A stretch of DNA of 64,000 bases from UBA4416 sp964541155 (GCA_964541155.1 CAZIPC010000002.1:386431-450430); one strand, 5' to 3'. Positions 43,147-52,991 are shown, numbered from the stretch's first letter. A program made the numbers and translations. Notes: generated by a model from the sequence alone, not told the origin.

Positions 43147-44106
43147 ATGATAAAACTTTCTATAGTAATTCCAATTTATAATGAATCTAAGATTATTTCT
43201 GAGCTTCATCAACGATTAACAAAAACAATTGATTTAATGAACATTGAATTCAATGTTTTGGCAAACGAGTTGGAAATTATTTTTGTAAACGATGGTTCTA
43301 AAGATGATTCTTTGAGCCAACTAATAGCTTTATCTAAAACTAATAAAAATTATAAAGTCGTAAATTTTTCTAGAAATTTTGGTCATCAAAAAGCGGTTAC
43401 AGCAGGTATTGACGTTTCAGTTGGGAATCATGTAGTTTTAATTGACGCTGATTTACAAGATCCACCTGAGTTTATAATTGATTTGTACAGAAAACAATTA
43501 GAAGGCTATGATGTTGTTTATGCAGTTAGAAGTAAACGTAAGGGGGAAAGCTTATTTAAAATGACAACAGCAAAATTATTTTACAGATTGTTATTTAAAA
43601 TGACTGATATTCATATTCCTTTGGATACAGGTGATTTTAGAATTATGAGATCAAATGTTGTTGCTGTGATGAAACAAATGCCAGAAACTCACCGATTTAT
43701 TAGAGGAATGGTTTCATGGGTTGGATTTAAACAAATTGGCATTGAATATGAAAGACAAGAGCGATTTGCTGGCGAAACAAAATATCCATTAAAAAAAATG
43801 TTTGCATTTGCTATTGATGCATTAACTTCTTTTTCTTCGGCACCTTTAAAATTAGCAACGTATTTCGGTTTTTTTGTATCATTAATAGGATTATTAGGAA
43901 TTGTTTGGGTTCTTTATACTAAATATTTTACTACGAATAATATTACTGGATGGAGTAGTATTATGGTAACTATTTTATTTATGGGAGGCGTTCAATTATT
44001 AACTTTAGGAATAATTGGCCAATATATAGGTAGAATTAGTGAAGAGAGTAAAAAAAGACCTTTATATATTATTGAAAATATTTATACTGAAAATAGTAAC
44101 TCTTAA
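43147..44106 (+). CDS. GtrB/DPM1-like polyprenyl-phosphate glycosyltransferase
   Basis: A 319-residue family 2 enzyme with SIVIPIYNESKIISELH at the N-terminus, the DADLQDPPEFI motif (nucleotide-sugar and metal binding) and two C-terminal membrane helices (about 235-255 and 275-295). Such proteins load a sugar from a UDP- or GDP-donor onto undecaprenyl phosphate at the cytoplasmic face; the lipid-linked sugar is then used by GT-C enzymes. An ArnT/PMT-like GT-C follows 56 bases downstream, so the pair fits this logic. Sugar unknown. Confidence 0.9.
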   Translation: MIKLSIVIPIYNESKIISELHQRLTKTIDLMNIEFNVLANELEIIFVNDGSKDDSLSQLIALSKTNKNYKVVNFSRNFGHQKAVTAGIDVSVGNHVVLIDADLQDPPEFIIDLYRKQLEGYDVVYAVRSKRKGESLFKMTTAKLFYRLLFKMTDIHIPLDTGDFRIMRSNVVAVMKQMPETHRFIRGMVSWVGFKQIGIEYERQERFAGETKYPLKKMFAFAIDALTSFSSAPLKLATYFGFFVSLIGLLGIVWVLYTKYFTTNNITGWSSIMVTILFMGGVQLLTLGIIGQYIGRISEESKKRPLYIIENIYTENSNS

Positions 44107-44162
44107 TTTTAAACATAACGCATAAATCATTAAGTTAGTTTTAAAATATACACAAATCATTA

Positions 44163-45653
44163 ATGAATTTTTTTACACGTGCTATAAACATTAACAACAA
44201 CAATAAGCTTTTGTATGTTAAGTACTTTTTATTTTTCGTTGTAGTTTACTTTTCAGTTTTTTACAACTTAAATGATATGTACATTATGATATGGGACGAA
44301 GCACGAGTGGCTTGTAGTTCATACGAAATGCTTAAGAGTGGAAATTATTTTGCTGTAACATATTTAGATGCGTTGGATGATTGGAGTACAAAACCAATAT
44401 TATTAAACTGGATACAAGCTTTGTTTATTAAAATATTTTCTTTCTCAGAACTATCTGTTCGATTACCAAGTGCGCTAGCAAGTTGTATATTATGTTTTGC
44501 TATGCTTATTTTTTTTAAAAACAGATTGTATACTTTAAGTTTTGGATTTATTATAACCTTAGTTTTAGTAACGTCTTCTGGATATACTCATTTCGATCAT
44601 TCTGTTAGAACAGCAGATTATGAAAGTGTATTAAGTGTATTTATGATTACAGGATGTCTTCAGTTTTATATTTATATTAATGAAAATAAAGATAAAAATT
44701 TATTATGGGCAATGCTTTTATTTGCCGCTGCTGTTTTAGTGAAAGGACCAGCAGGATTGTTTTTTGCGCCTAGTTTATTTATTTATACACTAATAAAAAA
44801 ACAATTTATTAGAACATTAAAGAATAAATATTTTTATTTTGGATTAGTTAGTTTCATTCTTTTAGTTGGTACTATTTATTTTTTAAGAGAAAAAGCACAT
44901 CCTGGGTACTTAAAATTATTTAATGAAATGGAATTCTTAGGTCGTCAAAACAAGGCTATAGAAGGCCATGAAGGTAATTTTTGGTTTTACTTAAATGCTT
45001 TTATTGATTTAAGATTTAAAGCTTGGTATACATTAGTTCCTATAGGTCTTTTTATTGGACTTTTTGTTGCAAAAGAAAAATTTATTAAAAACCTGTCTCT
45101 ATATTTTCTTATTCTATTCATAGGATTTTTTCTTGTAATTTCTACAGCAAAAACAAAATGCGGATGGTATGATTTTTCGCTATTTCCTATTATATCCTAT
45201 TTTGCAGCATTGCCAATTTGGTATTTTTATCAATTTATAATTACCAATAATTCATTGTATCAAATGCCTATTTACAGCAAAATATTTGCGTATAGTTTTA
45301 TATTTAGTACATTTTATTTACCATATAAAAGTGCCTGCATGCATACTATAGATCCAGGAGAAGAAGGGTTTCAGCATTACAATACAGTTCAACATTATTT
45401 AAAATTAAAACGACCTGTTATTGAAAATTCTACAATAGCAGTTGATGGATATTTTTCCCCACAATTATTTTATGTATACAAACATGATTCGTATCATTTA
45501 AAAATTCAGAAATATCAAAAAGAATATTTTTCAGGAGAAAAAGTAATTGCTTCAGAACAAAGTGTTATTGGGTATATCGAAAGCGCATACAATGTTGATG
45601 TTTTAGATACTTTTGAAAGTTTAAAAGTATTTAAAATAATAAGTAAAAAATAA
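44163..45653 (+). CDS. ArnT/PMT-like GT-C glycosyltransferase
   Basis: A 496-residue polytopic protein with about ten membrane helices. The first loop carries IWDEARVACSSYEM, the acidic catalytic region of ArnT/PMT-family GT-C enzymes, and a second motif LVKGPAGLFFAPSLF occurs in the middle. Such enzymes take a sugar from a polyprenyl-phosphate carrier in the periplasm and attach it to lipid A, LPS or protein. The donor may be the product of the preceding GtrB/DPM1-like enzyme. Acceptor unknown. Ends 2 bases from convergent wecB. Confidence 0.82.
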   Translation: MNFFTRAININNNNKLLYVKYFLFFVVVYFSVFYNLNDMYIMIWDEARVACSSYEMLKSGNYFAVTYLDALDDWSTKPILLNWIQALFIKIFSFSELSVRLPSALASCILCFAMLIFFKNRLYTLSFGFIITLVLVTSSGYTHFDHSVRTADYESVLSVFMITGCLQFYIYINENKDKNLLWAMLLFAAAVLVKGPAGLFFAPSLFIYTLIKKQFIRTLKNKYFYFGLVSFILLVGTIYFLREKAHPGYLKLFNEMEFLGRQNKAIEGHEGNFWFYLNAFIDLRFKAWYTLVPIGLFIGLFVAKEKFIKNLSLYFLILFIGFFLVISTAKTKCGWYDFSLFPIISYFAALPIWYFYQFIITNNSLYQMPIYSKIFAYSFIFSTFYLPYKSACMHTIDPGEEGFQHYNTVQHYLKLKRPVIENSTIAVDGYFSPQLFYVYKHDSYHLKIQKYQKEYFSGEKVIASEQSVIGYIESAYNVDVLDTFESLKVFKIISKK

Positions 45654-45655
45654 CT

Positions 45656-46804
45656 TTACTGTAAGTTCGCGATTATTTCGCCACAAATAAATTCGGCAGC
45701 TTTCCCATCTCCGTAAAGCTTTGGAAATTCCATATTTTTTGTAGTAGTAAGAGATGTAAAGGCATCTATTATTTTTAGTTCATTTGCATCTGTAATAATG
45801 GCTGTTCCACACTCAATAAGTTCTATCCATTCTGTTTCCGGACGAAGTATTACACATGGTTTTTCAAAATAAAATGCTTCTTTTTGAACACCGCCACTAT
45901 CAGTCATCACAATTTTACAATTTTTTTCTAGGGCAATCATTTCAATAAAAGAAACCGGTTCAATAATTTTAAAATTATTGCTAGATTTTATTTTGTCATG
46001 TAATTCATTATCTAAATTAAAGGCAAGTAGTTTTGCAGTTCTTGGATGTAAGGGAAGAATTACATCTAATTTATGCTTTTCGCTTATTTTATAGAGTGCG
46101 CTAAATAATGCGTTTAATCTTATTGGCTCGTCAGTGTTATTGTTACGATGAATCGTTGCTAAAATATAGTTGTTTTTTTCTAAATTATTTTTAGAAATAA
46201 TAGTTGTTTTTTCATTAGCAACTTCACTAAAATATAAACTATTATCGTACATCACATCTCCACAATGGTATATTTTAGGGTTGTTTATAGAGTAAGGTTT
46301 ATCATTATCAATTTTAAATCCTTCTTTTAATAAATTATTAAACCCTGTTTTAGTTGGAGAAAACAAAAATGTAGAAACGTGATCGCACATAATCCGATTA
46401 ACTTCTTCGGGCATTGTTTTATTAAATGAGCGCAATCCAGCCTCGATGTGTACAATTGGAATATGAATTTTACTGGCCGAAATAGCCCCAGCTAACGTAG
46501 AGTTAGTATCCCCATATAAAATGATAGCCTGTGGTTTTTCTTTTAATAAAATATCTTCAATTCCAGTAATCATAGTAGCCGTTTGCTTTCCATGACTTCC
46601 ACTTCCAACATTTAAGTTGTAATTTGGCGCAGGTATTCCAAGTTCATCAAAAAATACTTGGCTCATATTATCGTCATAATGTTGGCCAGTATGCACTATG
46701 ATTTCGGTAATAATTTCAGAAAATTTATTTTTGATAGCTCTACTTAAAGCAGCAGCTTTAATAATTTGTGGTCTTGCACCAATAATGGTTACTAGTTTAA
46801 TCAT
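45656..46804 (-). CDS. wecB: UDP-N-acetylglucosamine 2-epimerase (non-hydrolysing)
   Basis: A 382-residue enzyme making UDP-ManNAc from UDP-GlcNAc. It has GARPQIIKAAAL, HTGQHYDDNMSQVFFD, the catalytic region GDTNSTLAGA with HIEAGLRSFN, and MTDSGGVQKEAFY near the C-terminus. All expected residues look present. It starts 8 bases after the radC stop, so co-transcribed with it. The product would feed capsule or O-antigen synthesis, although no other such genes are next to it. Confidence 0.94.
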   Translation of the reverse strand: MIKLVTIIGARPQIIKAAALSRAIKNKFSEIITEIIVHTGQHYDDNMSQVFFDELGIPAPNYNLNVGSGSHGKQTATMITGIEDILLKEKPQAIILYGDTNSTLAGAISASKIHIPIVHIEAGLRSFNKTMPEEVNRIMCDHVSTFLFSPTKTGFNNLLKEGFKIDNDKPYSINNPKIYHCGDVMYDNSLYFSEVANEKTTIISKNNLEKNNYILATIHRNNNTDEPIRLNALFSALYKISEKHKLDVILPLHPRTAKLLAFNLDNELHDKIKSSNNFKIIEPVSFIEMIALEKNCKIVMTDSGGVQKEAFYFEKPCVILRPETEWIELIECGTAIITDANELKIIDAFTSLTTTKNMEFPKLYGDGKAAEFICGEIIANLQ

Positions 46805-46812
46805 ATTTTTCT

Positions 46813-47514
46813 TTATAAAATTCCTTCATCTGCAAAGCTAAGATAATTTTGGTCTCCAATAATGAGATGATCTTGTAAAGATATATCCATCAGTTTCGCA
46901 GAGTCTTTTATTTTTTTTGTTAAGTGTATGTCTTCATTACTGGGTTTTAAATTTCCAGAGGGATGATTGTGAGCTAGGATAATTGAACTTGCTAAATATT
47001 CAATTGCTGGTTTTAAAATTAATCTAATATCAACTATAGTACCACTAATGCCACCTTTACTAATACATTCTGTTTTTATAATTGTGTTTCTTCTAGTCAT
47101 ATATAATACCCAAAATTCTTCGTGTGGTAAATCAGATAATTTTGATTTTAAAATAGAATAAGCGGATTGAGAAGAAGTAATTTGAGTTTTGTCTGAAATA
47201 GTTTCTTCCGATTTTCTTCTTCCAATTTCTAGTGCTGCCGCAATAGTTACTGCTTTTGCCTCTCCTACACCTTTAAATTTTTTTAAGTCATTCAGTTGTA
47301 ATTTAGCTAGTTCATTAATTGAATTTTTTGTTTCGTTTAATATTCGTTGCGCTAATTGAACAGCCGTTTCATTTTTGTTTCCGGAGCCCAATAAAATAGC
47401 CAATAATTCAGCATCTGATAGAGTATGTCTACCATTATTAATTAGTTTTTCACGAGGTCTATCATTTTCGGCCCATGATTTTATGGTTAAATGCGTATGT
47501 TGAAATTCTTTCAA
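46813..47514 (-). CDS. radC: RadC/JAB-domain protein
   Basis: A 233-residue protein with an N-terminal helix-hairpin-helix (LKKFKGVGEAKAVTIAAALEIGRR) and a JAMM metalloprotease-like domain, with the zinc motif HNHPSGNLKPSNED and LQDHLIIG. RadC was once called a DNA-repair protein but that role is not established. The radC-wecB pairing is probably just transcriptional. Its start lies 56 bases from the divergent MFS gene. Confidence 0.93.
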   Translation of the reverse strand: MKEFQHTHLTIKSWAENDRPREKLINNGRHTLSDAELLAILLGSGNKNETAVQLAQRILNETKNSINELAKLQLNDLKKFKGVGEAKAVTIAAALEIGRRKSEETISDKTQITSSQSAYSILKSKLSDLPHEEFWVLYMTRRNTIIKTECISKGGISGTIVDIRLILKPAIEYLASSIILAHNHPSGNLKPSNEDIHLTKKIKDSAKLMDISLQDHLIIGDQNYLSFADEGIL

Positions 47515-47570
47515 TATGTTTTTAAAATTAATGCTTTTTACTAAATTTTAAAATAATACTTTTACAAAGT

Positions 47571-48824
47571 ATGTCTTTCATAACATCTTTTCAAATACTA
47601 AAACATAAAGAGTTTAGATTATTTGTGATTGCCCGTTTTTTTTTAACACTGGCTATTCAAATGCAAATGAGTACAATTAATTTGCAAATTTATTATGAGT
47701 ATTCTAAAGAAGAAATTATATTAGGAATGATTGGACTAACCGAAGCGTTGCCATTTATAGCCACATCCTTTTTTTCGGGACATATAGCAGATATGATAAG
47801 TAGAAGAAAGATATTATTAATTGGTTGTGCAGCATTGTTATTTGGTTCTTTATTATTATTTGGTTTTAGTAATTCTTTTTTTTCCTGGTTACAAAGTTTT
47901 GGATTGTACACTTTGTTTGGTGTTGTATTTATTTTTGGAGTGATTCGCTCGTTTTTAGCTGTAAGCACACATCCATTTATGAGCCAAATTATTCCACGAG
48001 AGCTATATACTCAATCAGCAACATGGAATAGTACCGCTTGGCATATTGGCTCAGTTTTAGGTCCGGTATTAGCTGGTTTAATGTATGGATACAATCACAC
48101 TTTTCATGCCAATTGGTGTTATGGTATTACATGTATATTATTTATTTGTGCGTTTATATGTTTTGCTTTTATTAAACCAAAGCCTATTCCTGTTAAAACA
48201 AAAGAAGAAACATTTTTAGAGAGCATGATGGTAGGAGTAAAATTTGTATTTAAAAATAAATTGATATTAAGCGCACTATCCCTTGATTTATTTGCTGTTT
48301 TATTTGGAGGAGCTGTTGCTTTGATTCCTGCATTTACTGATAAAATTTTAAATTTAGGGCCTGAGGCATATGGATTATTAAGAACAGCACCTGCAATAGG
48401 AGCAGTATTGATGGCTTTTTTTATGGCAGCAAAGCCACCAGCAAAAAATGCAGGAATTAGTTTATTACTGGGAGTTGCAGCATTTGGACTATTTACTATT
48501 TTTTTTGCTTTGAGTACTAATTATTGGATGGCATTTTTAATGTTGTTGTTTACTGGCGCATTTGATAATATAAGTGTTGTTGTACGGCACAGTATATTAC
48601 AGTTAAGTACACCAGATGAAATGCGAGGCAGAGTAGCTGCAGTTAATAGTATTTTTATTGGAAGTAGTAATGAAATTGGTGCTTTTGAATCAGGTGTAGC
48701 CGCTCGACTGTTAGGTTTAGTTCCTTCTATAGCATTTGGTGGTGTAATGACTATTTTAGTTGTATTTGGTGTTCATAAATTAAATCCAGATTTAAAAAAA
48801 TTAGATATAACTACATTAGAATAG
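47571..48824 (+). CDS. MFS transporter (EntS/MFS_3-like)
   Basis: A 417-residue polytopic protein with about 12 membrane helices. The loop 2-3 motif GHIADMISRRKILLIG is a canonical MFS signature, and the mid-loop sits at about 200-220. The sequence matches the group that includes EntS and other exporters of siderophores or drugs. Substrate unknown. The stop TAG shares its last base with the GTG start of the TIGR02757 gene, so the two are translationally coupled. Confidence 0.9.
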   Translation: MSFITSFQILKHKEFRLFVIARFFLTLAIQMQMSTINLQIYYEYSKEEIILGMIGLTEALPFIATSFFSGHIADMISRRKILLIGCAALLFGSLLLFGFSNSFFSWLQSFGLYTLFGVVFIFGVIRSFLAVSTHPFMSQIIPRELYTQSATWNSTAWHIGSVLGPVLAGLMYGYNHTFHANWCYGITCILFICAFICFAFIKPKPIPVKTKEETFLESMMVGVKFVFKNKLILSALSLDLFAVLFGGAVALIPAFTDKILNLGPEAYGLLRTAPAIGAVLMAFFMAAKPPAKNAGISLLLGVAAFGLFTIFFALSTNYWMAFLMLLFTGAFDNISVVVRHSILQLSTPDEMRGRVAAVNSIFIGSSNEIGAFESGVAARLLGLVPSIAFGGVMTILVVFGVHKLNPDLKKLDITTLE

Positions 48825-49603
48825 TGAAATTGTGTTTACCCGAAATAAAAGAATTATTAGATGAAAAATATTATCAATTTAATAATACAGCTTTTATACA
48901 TACAGATCCTATTTCTATTCCCCATCAATTTTCAAAAAAAGAAGATATTGAAATTGCTTCATTTTTAGTAGCCACAATTGCTTGGGGGCAAAGAGTTACA
49001 ATTATTAACAATGGACATAGATTAATGAATTTGATGAATCACGAGCCTTATGATTTCATATTAAATTTTTCGAAAAAGGATGCAGAGCGATTTCAACATT
49101 TCGTACACCGCACATTTAATGCTACTGATTGTGTGTTTTTTTTAAAGTCACTTAAAAATATATATCAAAATCATGGCGGACTAGAAAACGCTTTTTCTTT
49201 AAAATTAACTAAAAACGAATTAAATATTAAGCAAGCTATTATTGATTTTAGAAATTTGTTTTTAAGTACAGCTCATGAAAGTAGAGTAAAAAAACATATA
49301 TCAAATCCAGCTGATAAATCAAGTGCCAAAAGGTTGTGTATGTTTTTGAGATGGATGGTTAGAAAAGATAATTATGGCGTTGATTTTGGGATCTGGACAT
49401 CTATTCTCCCAAACCAATTATGTTTGCCATTAGATGTTCATACTGGAAATGTTAGTCGTAAATTAGGGTTACTTCATCGTAAGCAAAATGATTGGCAAGC
49501 AGTAGAGGAAATAACGGATTTATTAAAAAAATTCGACAGCAGTGATCCAATAAAATATGATTTTTCTTTGTTCGGATTAGGTGCATTTGAAGGATTCAAG
49601 TAA
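48824..49603 (+). CDS. TIGR02757-family protein
   Basis: A 259-residue protein matching the TIGR02757 family (DUF2400): FLVATIAWGQRVTIINNGHRL, KRLCMFLRWMVRKDNYGVDFGIW and LCLPLDVHTGNVSRKLGL. These helical proteins resemble DNA-glycosylase-like HhH folds; no function has been shown. The GTG start overlaps the MFS stop by one base. Convergent with the OppC-type gene. Confidence 0.88.
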   Translation: MKLCLPEIKELLDEKYYQFNNTAFIHTDPISIPHQFSKKEDIEIASFLVATIAWGQRVTIINNGHRLMNLMNHEPYDFILNFSKKDAERFQHFVHRTFNATDCVFFLKSLKNIYQNHGGLENAFSLKLTKNELNIKQAIIDFRNLFLSTAHESRVKKHISNPADKSSAKRLCMFLRWMVRKDNYGVDFGIWTSILPNQLCLPLDVHTGNVSRKLGLLHRKQNDWQAVEEITDLLKKFDSSDPIKYDFSLFGLGAFEGFK

Positions 49604-49618
49604 TTTGTAATCTGTATA

Positions 49619-50878
49619 TTAATTACCAAGAAGAGGCTTATTATCTACAGATTTAGTATCTAATGCATCGCGTAAGCCGTTTCCTACCAACATAAAAGCA
49701 AGTACTAACACCATAATTGCTAATCCTGGAACAAAAGCCAAGTACGCAGCATCTACTAAAACATACCCCCTGTGTGCATTAATCATTTCTCCCCAAGATG
49801 GGGTTGGAGGTTGAGCGCCAATTCCTAAAAAACTTAATCCTGCTTCGGTTAAAATAGCAGAGGCAAAATTAGCTGCGGCTATCACAATAACTGGCCCCAT
49901 AACGTTTGGTAAAATATGATTTAAAATAATTCTCATATTTTTAAATCCTAGTGCTCTCCCTGCTTCTACAAATTCTTTTTCTCTAATACTTAATATTTGT
50001 CCTCTTATTAATCTAGCAACATCTACCCACATAGTTAATCCAACAGCAATAAATACCTGTACAATACCTTTACCTAATACTAAGGTTATTGCAATTACTA
50101 ACAATAACGTGGGGATAGACCATACAACATTAATTAACCACATTATGCAATCGTCTATCCATCCTCTAAAATAACCAGATATAGACCCTAGTAAAATACC
50201 TATAACTATAGAAATAATAACCGAAATTAAACCAACAGATAATGAAATTCGTGTCCCTATCATTAAACGACTTAACAAATCTCTTCCAGCTAAATCGGTA
50301 CCTAAAATATAGCTTTGTTGTTTAATACAATTTGTTTGTATTATTTTTTGTAAATCACTCACGCTTAGTTTTAGTTTTTTTCCTGTACTTAATTGATAAA
50401 ATTCTATGTATTGATTAATACTATCATTTTTAATTGGGTAATTGGTATTAACATCATAAACTACATCGGCAATATTATATGCAATTTTATTACCATTATT
50501 ATTTATTTCATTTCCTGTATATTCTTCAATAAGAATATCAAAGCCTACAAATTTAAATGAGTAAAATGGGGTAGACGTGAAATCACTGATTTGACCGAAT
50601 AACATTTTATTTATCCAGTTACTAGTATGAGGCAATTCATTTTTTTTAGAAATAAGCATTTGAGTTTTAAAACCCGGTTTTTTAATATGTAATTCAGGTT
50701 TTTGATCGTTAGCAAACGGAGATGAATCAGGTGTAATTAAATAACCTAAAGTAGATATAACGGTTGCAAATATTATTAAAAACAAACCAAACATCGCTAA
50801 TTTGTTTCGTTTAAAGCGTCTCCATGTTTGTATGGATAGTGATTCTGAACTATAATCTTTATGTTTTTTCTTAAACAT
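49619..50878 (-). CDS. Oligopeptide-type ABC transporter permease (OppC/DppC-like) with N-terminal insert
   Basis: A 419-residue inner-membrane permease. The first helix (AMFGLFLIIFATVISTLGYL, about 32-50) is followed by about 150 extra residues, then the BPD_transp_1 domain with five or so helices and EAA loop EAGRALGFKNMRIILNHILPN. Most OppC proteins are about 300 residues; the extra segment between helix 1 and the permease core lies in the periplasm and is common in Bacteroidota. No OppA, B, D or F gene is near, so partners lie elsewhere. It overlaps the upstream glycosyltransferase by 8 bases. Confidence 0.88.
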   Translation of the reverse strand: MFKKKHKDYSSESLSIQTWRRFKRNKLAMFGLFLIIFATVISTLGYLITPDSSPFANDQKPELHIKKPGFKTQMLISKKNELPHTSNWINKMLFGQISDFTSTPFYSFKFVGFDILIEEYTGNEINNNGNKIAYNIADVVYDVNTNYPIKNDSINQYIEFYQLSTGKKLKLSVSDLQKIIQTNCIKQQSYILGTDLAGRDLLSRLMIGTRISLSVGLISVIISIVIGILLGSISGYFRGWIDDCIMWLINVVWSIPTLLLVIAITLVLGKGIVQVFIAVGLTMWVDVARLIRGQILSIREKEFVEAGRALGFKNMRIILNHILPNVMGPVIVIAAANFASAILTEAGLSFLGIGAQPPTPSWGEMINAHRGYVLVDAAYLAFVPGLAIMVLVLAFMLVGNGLRDALDTKSVDNKPLLGN

Positions 50879-52007
50879 TAATATGTTTTTTTTCTTTCCA
50901 AGTTGGTTTATAAAATATTGAGCCTAATGCTATACATAAAGCATAAATCCAATAAATTGCGTTAAATGGCACAATCCACCAGATGTATTTTAACCGCTCT
51001 ATAAAATTTGCTGCTAAAAATAACAACAAAAAATCAAAAACACACTTTGTTATTGCTAAAATCAATAAGTAAGAAAATAGAATAGAATTTTTACAGTATG
51101 CAATGTATAGTGCCAAAAAAATTAAATTTGCTATTACTACCGTAAAAGCAATAATTGAGTTTAATGGGTTATTATTATATCTTGTTTTTGATGCCCATCT
51201 TATGCGTTGGCATATAAAGTTCGAAAAATTAGTAATGGCAGCTGTTTTAACAATTAATTCTTTTTTTAAAGTATAGTGTACTAATTTTGGATTTAGCTTT
51301 TTAATACCCTCTAATAAAAACACATCATCCCCCGATAGTATATGAAAATGACTATGATAGCCATTTACTAAATTATATGCAGTTTTTGTAAAAGCTAAAT
51401 TCGCACCATTGCACATAAAAGCGTTTTTAATACCGGCATAGCCTGCTGTTATACCAGTTAAGGCAATATTTTCTGTGATTTGAAATATAGATAATAATTT
51501 TGTGTTGGTTTTAAAATCAATAGGCATAATTAACATGTTAGGATTGTAATCTCTAAAATAATTTGAAATAGTTTTTAGCCACAATGAATGCCTATAAATC
51601 ACATCGGCATCTGTTGTAATAATTACATCTCCTCTTGTTTTTTCTATTGCTAAAGCTAGGCTTTTCTTTTTTCCCTGATGATTAGGTTGTTTAATTAATT
51701 GGTAATTTAAGCTTGATGTTTCTAAAATATCAAATGCTTTTTTGTAAGTGTTGTCTTCAGAATGGTCGTCTATTAAAATGAGTTCAAAATTATTTTTCGA
51801 AAAATCTTGTTTGATAATTTCATAAAGAAAAAATTCTATTGTCTCTTCTTCATTTCTAGCAGAAGAAACGATTGAAATAAAGTTAGACTTTTTTTCAGAA
51901 ATACTATTTGGTTTAATTTTTAATTTATAAAACCCAATAATAGCAATTGTTATAATTAATGCATATATACTAATTATAGTAGCAAATATATATAACTCAA
52001 TGCTCAT
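50871..52007 (-). CDS. Membrane-bound family 2 glycosyltransferase
   Basis: A 378-residue protein with an N-terminal helix (IFATIISIYALIITIAIIGFY), a GT-A catalytic domain and C-terminal helices (about 290-370). Motifs are SARNEEETIEFFL (about 50), ITTDADVIYR, DDVFLLEG and the Q-x-x-R-W segment ICQRIRWASKTRYNN, as in processive or lipid-anchored GT2 enzymes. It may build a membrane-linked glycan or glycolipid. Middle gene of a minus-strand operon, overlapping a flippase-like gene by 11 bases and the OppC-type permease gene by 8. Confidence 0.9.
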   Translation of the reverse strand: MSIELYIFATIISIYALIITIAIIGFYKLKIKPNSISEKKSNFISIVSSARNEEETIEFFLYEIIKQDFSKNNFELILIDDHSEDNTYKKAFDILETSSLNYQLIKQPNHQGKKKSLALAIEKTRGDVIITTDADVIYRHSLWLKTISNYFRDYNPNMLIMPIDFKTNTKLLSIFQITENIALTGITAGYAGIKNAFMCNGANLAFTKTAYNLVNGYHSHFHILSGDDVFLLEGIKKLNPKLVHYTLKKELIVKTAAITNFSNFICQRIRWASKTRYNNNPLNSIIAFTVVIANLIFLALYIAYCKNSILFSYLLILAITKCVFDFLLLFLAANFIERLKYIWWIVPFNAIYWIYALCIALGSIFYKPTWKEKKHINV

Positions 52008-52959
52008 GTTTTAGTTTAAAATCTATTTTTTCTCTTAAAATAATACTGTATCCAATAATACTAGGAATAATAACATTTATAATCCAAATAAAAGTGGATG
52101 CTAATATAACGGTTACAGTATTGTCTCCATTATTAAATACAAATAATGCGATAGCTGCTCTAATGGCAGGTTCAATAAAACTAATCATTGGAACCAAACT
52201 TGTTAGCATAAAATAAGCGGATATACTCATAAATGTTTCTAAAAAACTTAAATTTGGAGACAGTGCATTATAAATAATATAAAATTGCATTGTAAATACA
52301 ATATATCTTATAATAGATAAACCACCAAGTTTTAAAATAAGTGTTTTTGAAAATGTAATACTTTTGGTATCCTCCATTTTTTTAAACCATTTAATAAATG
52401 TGAGCTTTTGTTGAATCCAAGTTACATGCATAATTGCCCAACAAAAAAATAAAATAATAACAATGCCGCCACCAATAACACTGTATATAAAAGCAGACGA
52501 ATGATGATTTTTGTTTATTTTATAAGCTATTGCTATAATACCAACAGTAACAGTTATAAGCATTTGAAACATTCCATTTATAAAATGTAACACTGTTATA
52601 CTGGGCCTGTGATGTGGTTTAAAAAAAATAATTTTCGCCAAAAATTCCATCGCTCTACCAGGTGCAATATTTCCAACACAAATTCCCGAAAACACCGATT
52701 TTATGGCAATTAAATAAGAAACAGGTTCAATTTGAGTTGTAATTAATTTCCATTTATAGCTTTCAATGCCCCAATTAAAAGGCATTAGCAATAAAACAGA
52801 CAATAAAACAAAATACATTTTTGGTTCATGTAACCAATACATACATTGTTCTTTAAATTGAGAAATTTGATTTAAACGATGGTATATAAGCCAAAAACTT
52901 AAAACACCAATGAGTATTTTAATTAAAAAGCTAATTGTTTTTTTATTTAGTATCAACAC
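51997..52959 (-). CDS. Flippase-like membrane protein (LPG synthase TM region / AglD / UPF0104 family)
   Basis: A 320-residue polytopic protein with about eight helices, matching the lysylphosphatidylglycerol-synthase transmembrane-region family. The segment SVFSGICVGNIAPGRAMEFLAKIIFF is the signature. The family includes proposed lipid or glycolipid flippases. The start is GTG 52959, with TTG one codon later; the gene faces ruvC with 32 bases between. It leads the operon with the glycosyltransferase and the permease, suggesting a glycolipid built by the first and moved by this protein, which is inference. Confidence 0.82.
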   Translation of the reverse strand: MLILNKKTISFLIKILIGVLSFWLIYHRLNQISQFKEQCMYWLHEPKMYFVLLSVLLLMPFNWGIESYKWKLITTQIEPVSYLIAIKSVFSGICVGNIAPGRAMEFLAKIIFFKPHHRPSITVLHFINGMFQMLITVTVGIIAIAYKINKNHHSSAFIYSVIGGGIVIILFFCWAIMHVTWIQQKLTFIKWFKKMEDTKSITFSKTLILKLGGLSIIRYIVFTMQFYIIYNALSPNLSFLETFMSISAYFMLTSLVPMISFIEPAIRAAIALFVFNNGDNTVTVILASTFIWIINVIIPSIIGYSIILREKIDFKLKHEH

Positions 52960-52976
52960 TTTATTTTAAAAGTGTT
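52955..52976. repeat. 8-bp inverted repeat at divergent start
   Basis: AACACTTT (52955-52962) and AAAGTGTT (52969-52976) face each other across ATTTTA, between the flippase-like gene and ruvC. The left arm covers the GTG start of the flippase-like gene; TAAATTTA at 52977-52984 just beyond is a 7-of-8 -7 box on both strands. Confidence 0.45.
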
Positions 52977-52991
52977 TAAATTTACACAATA

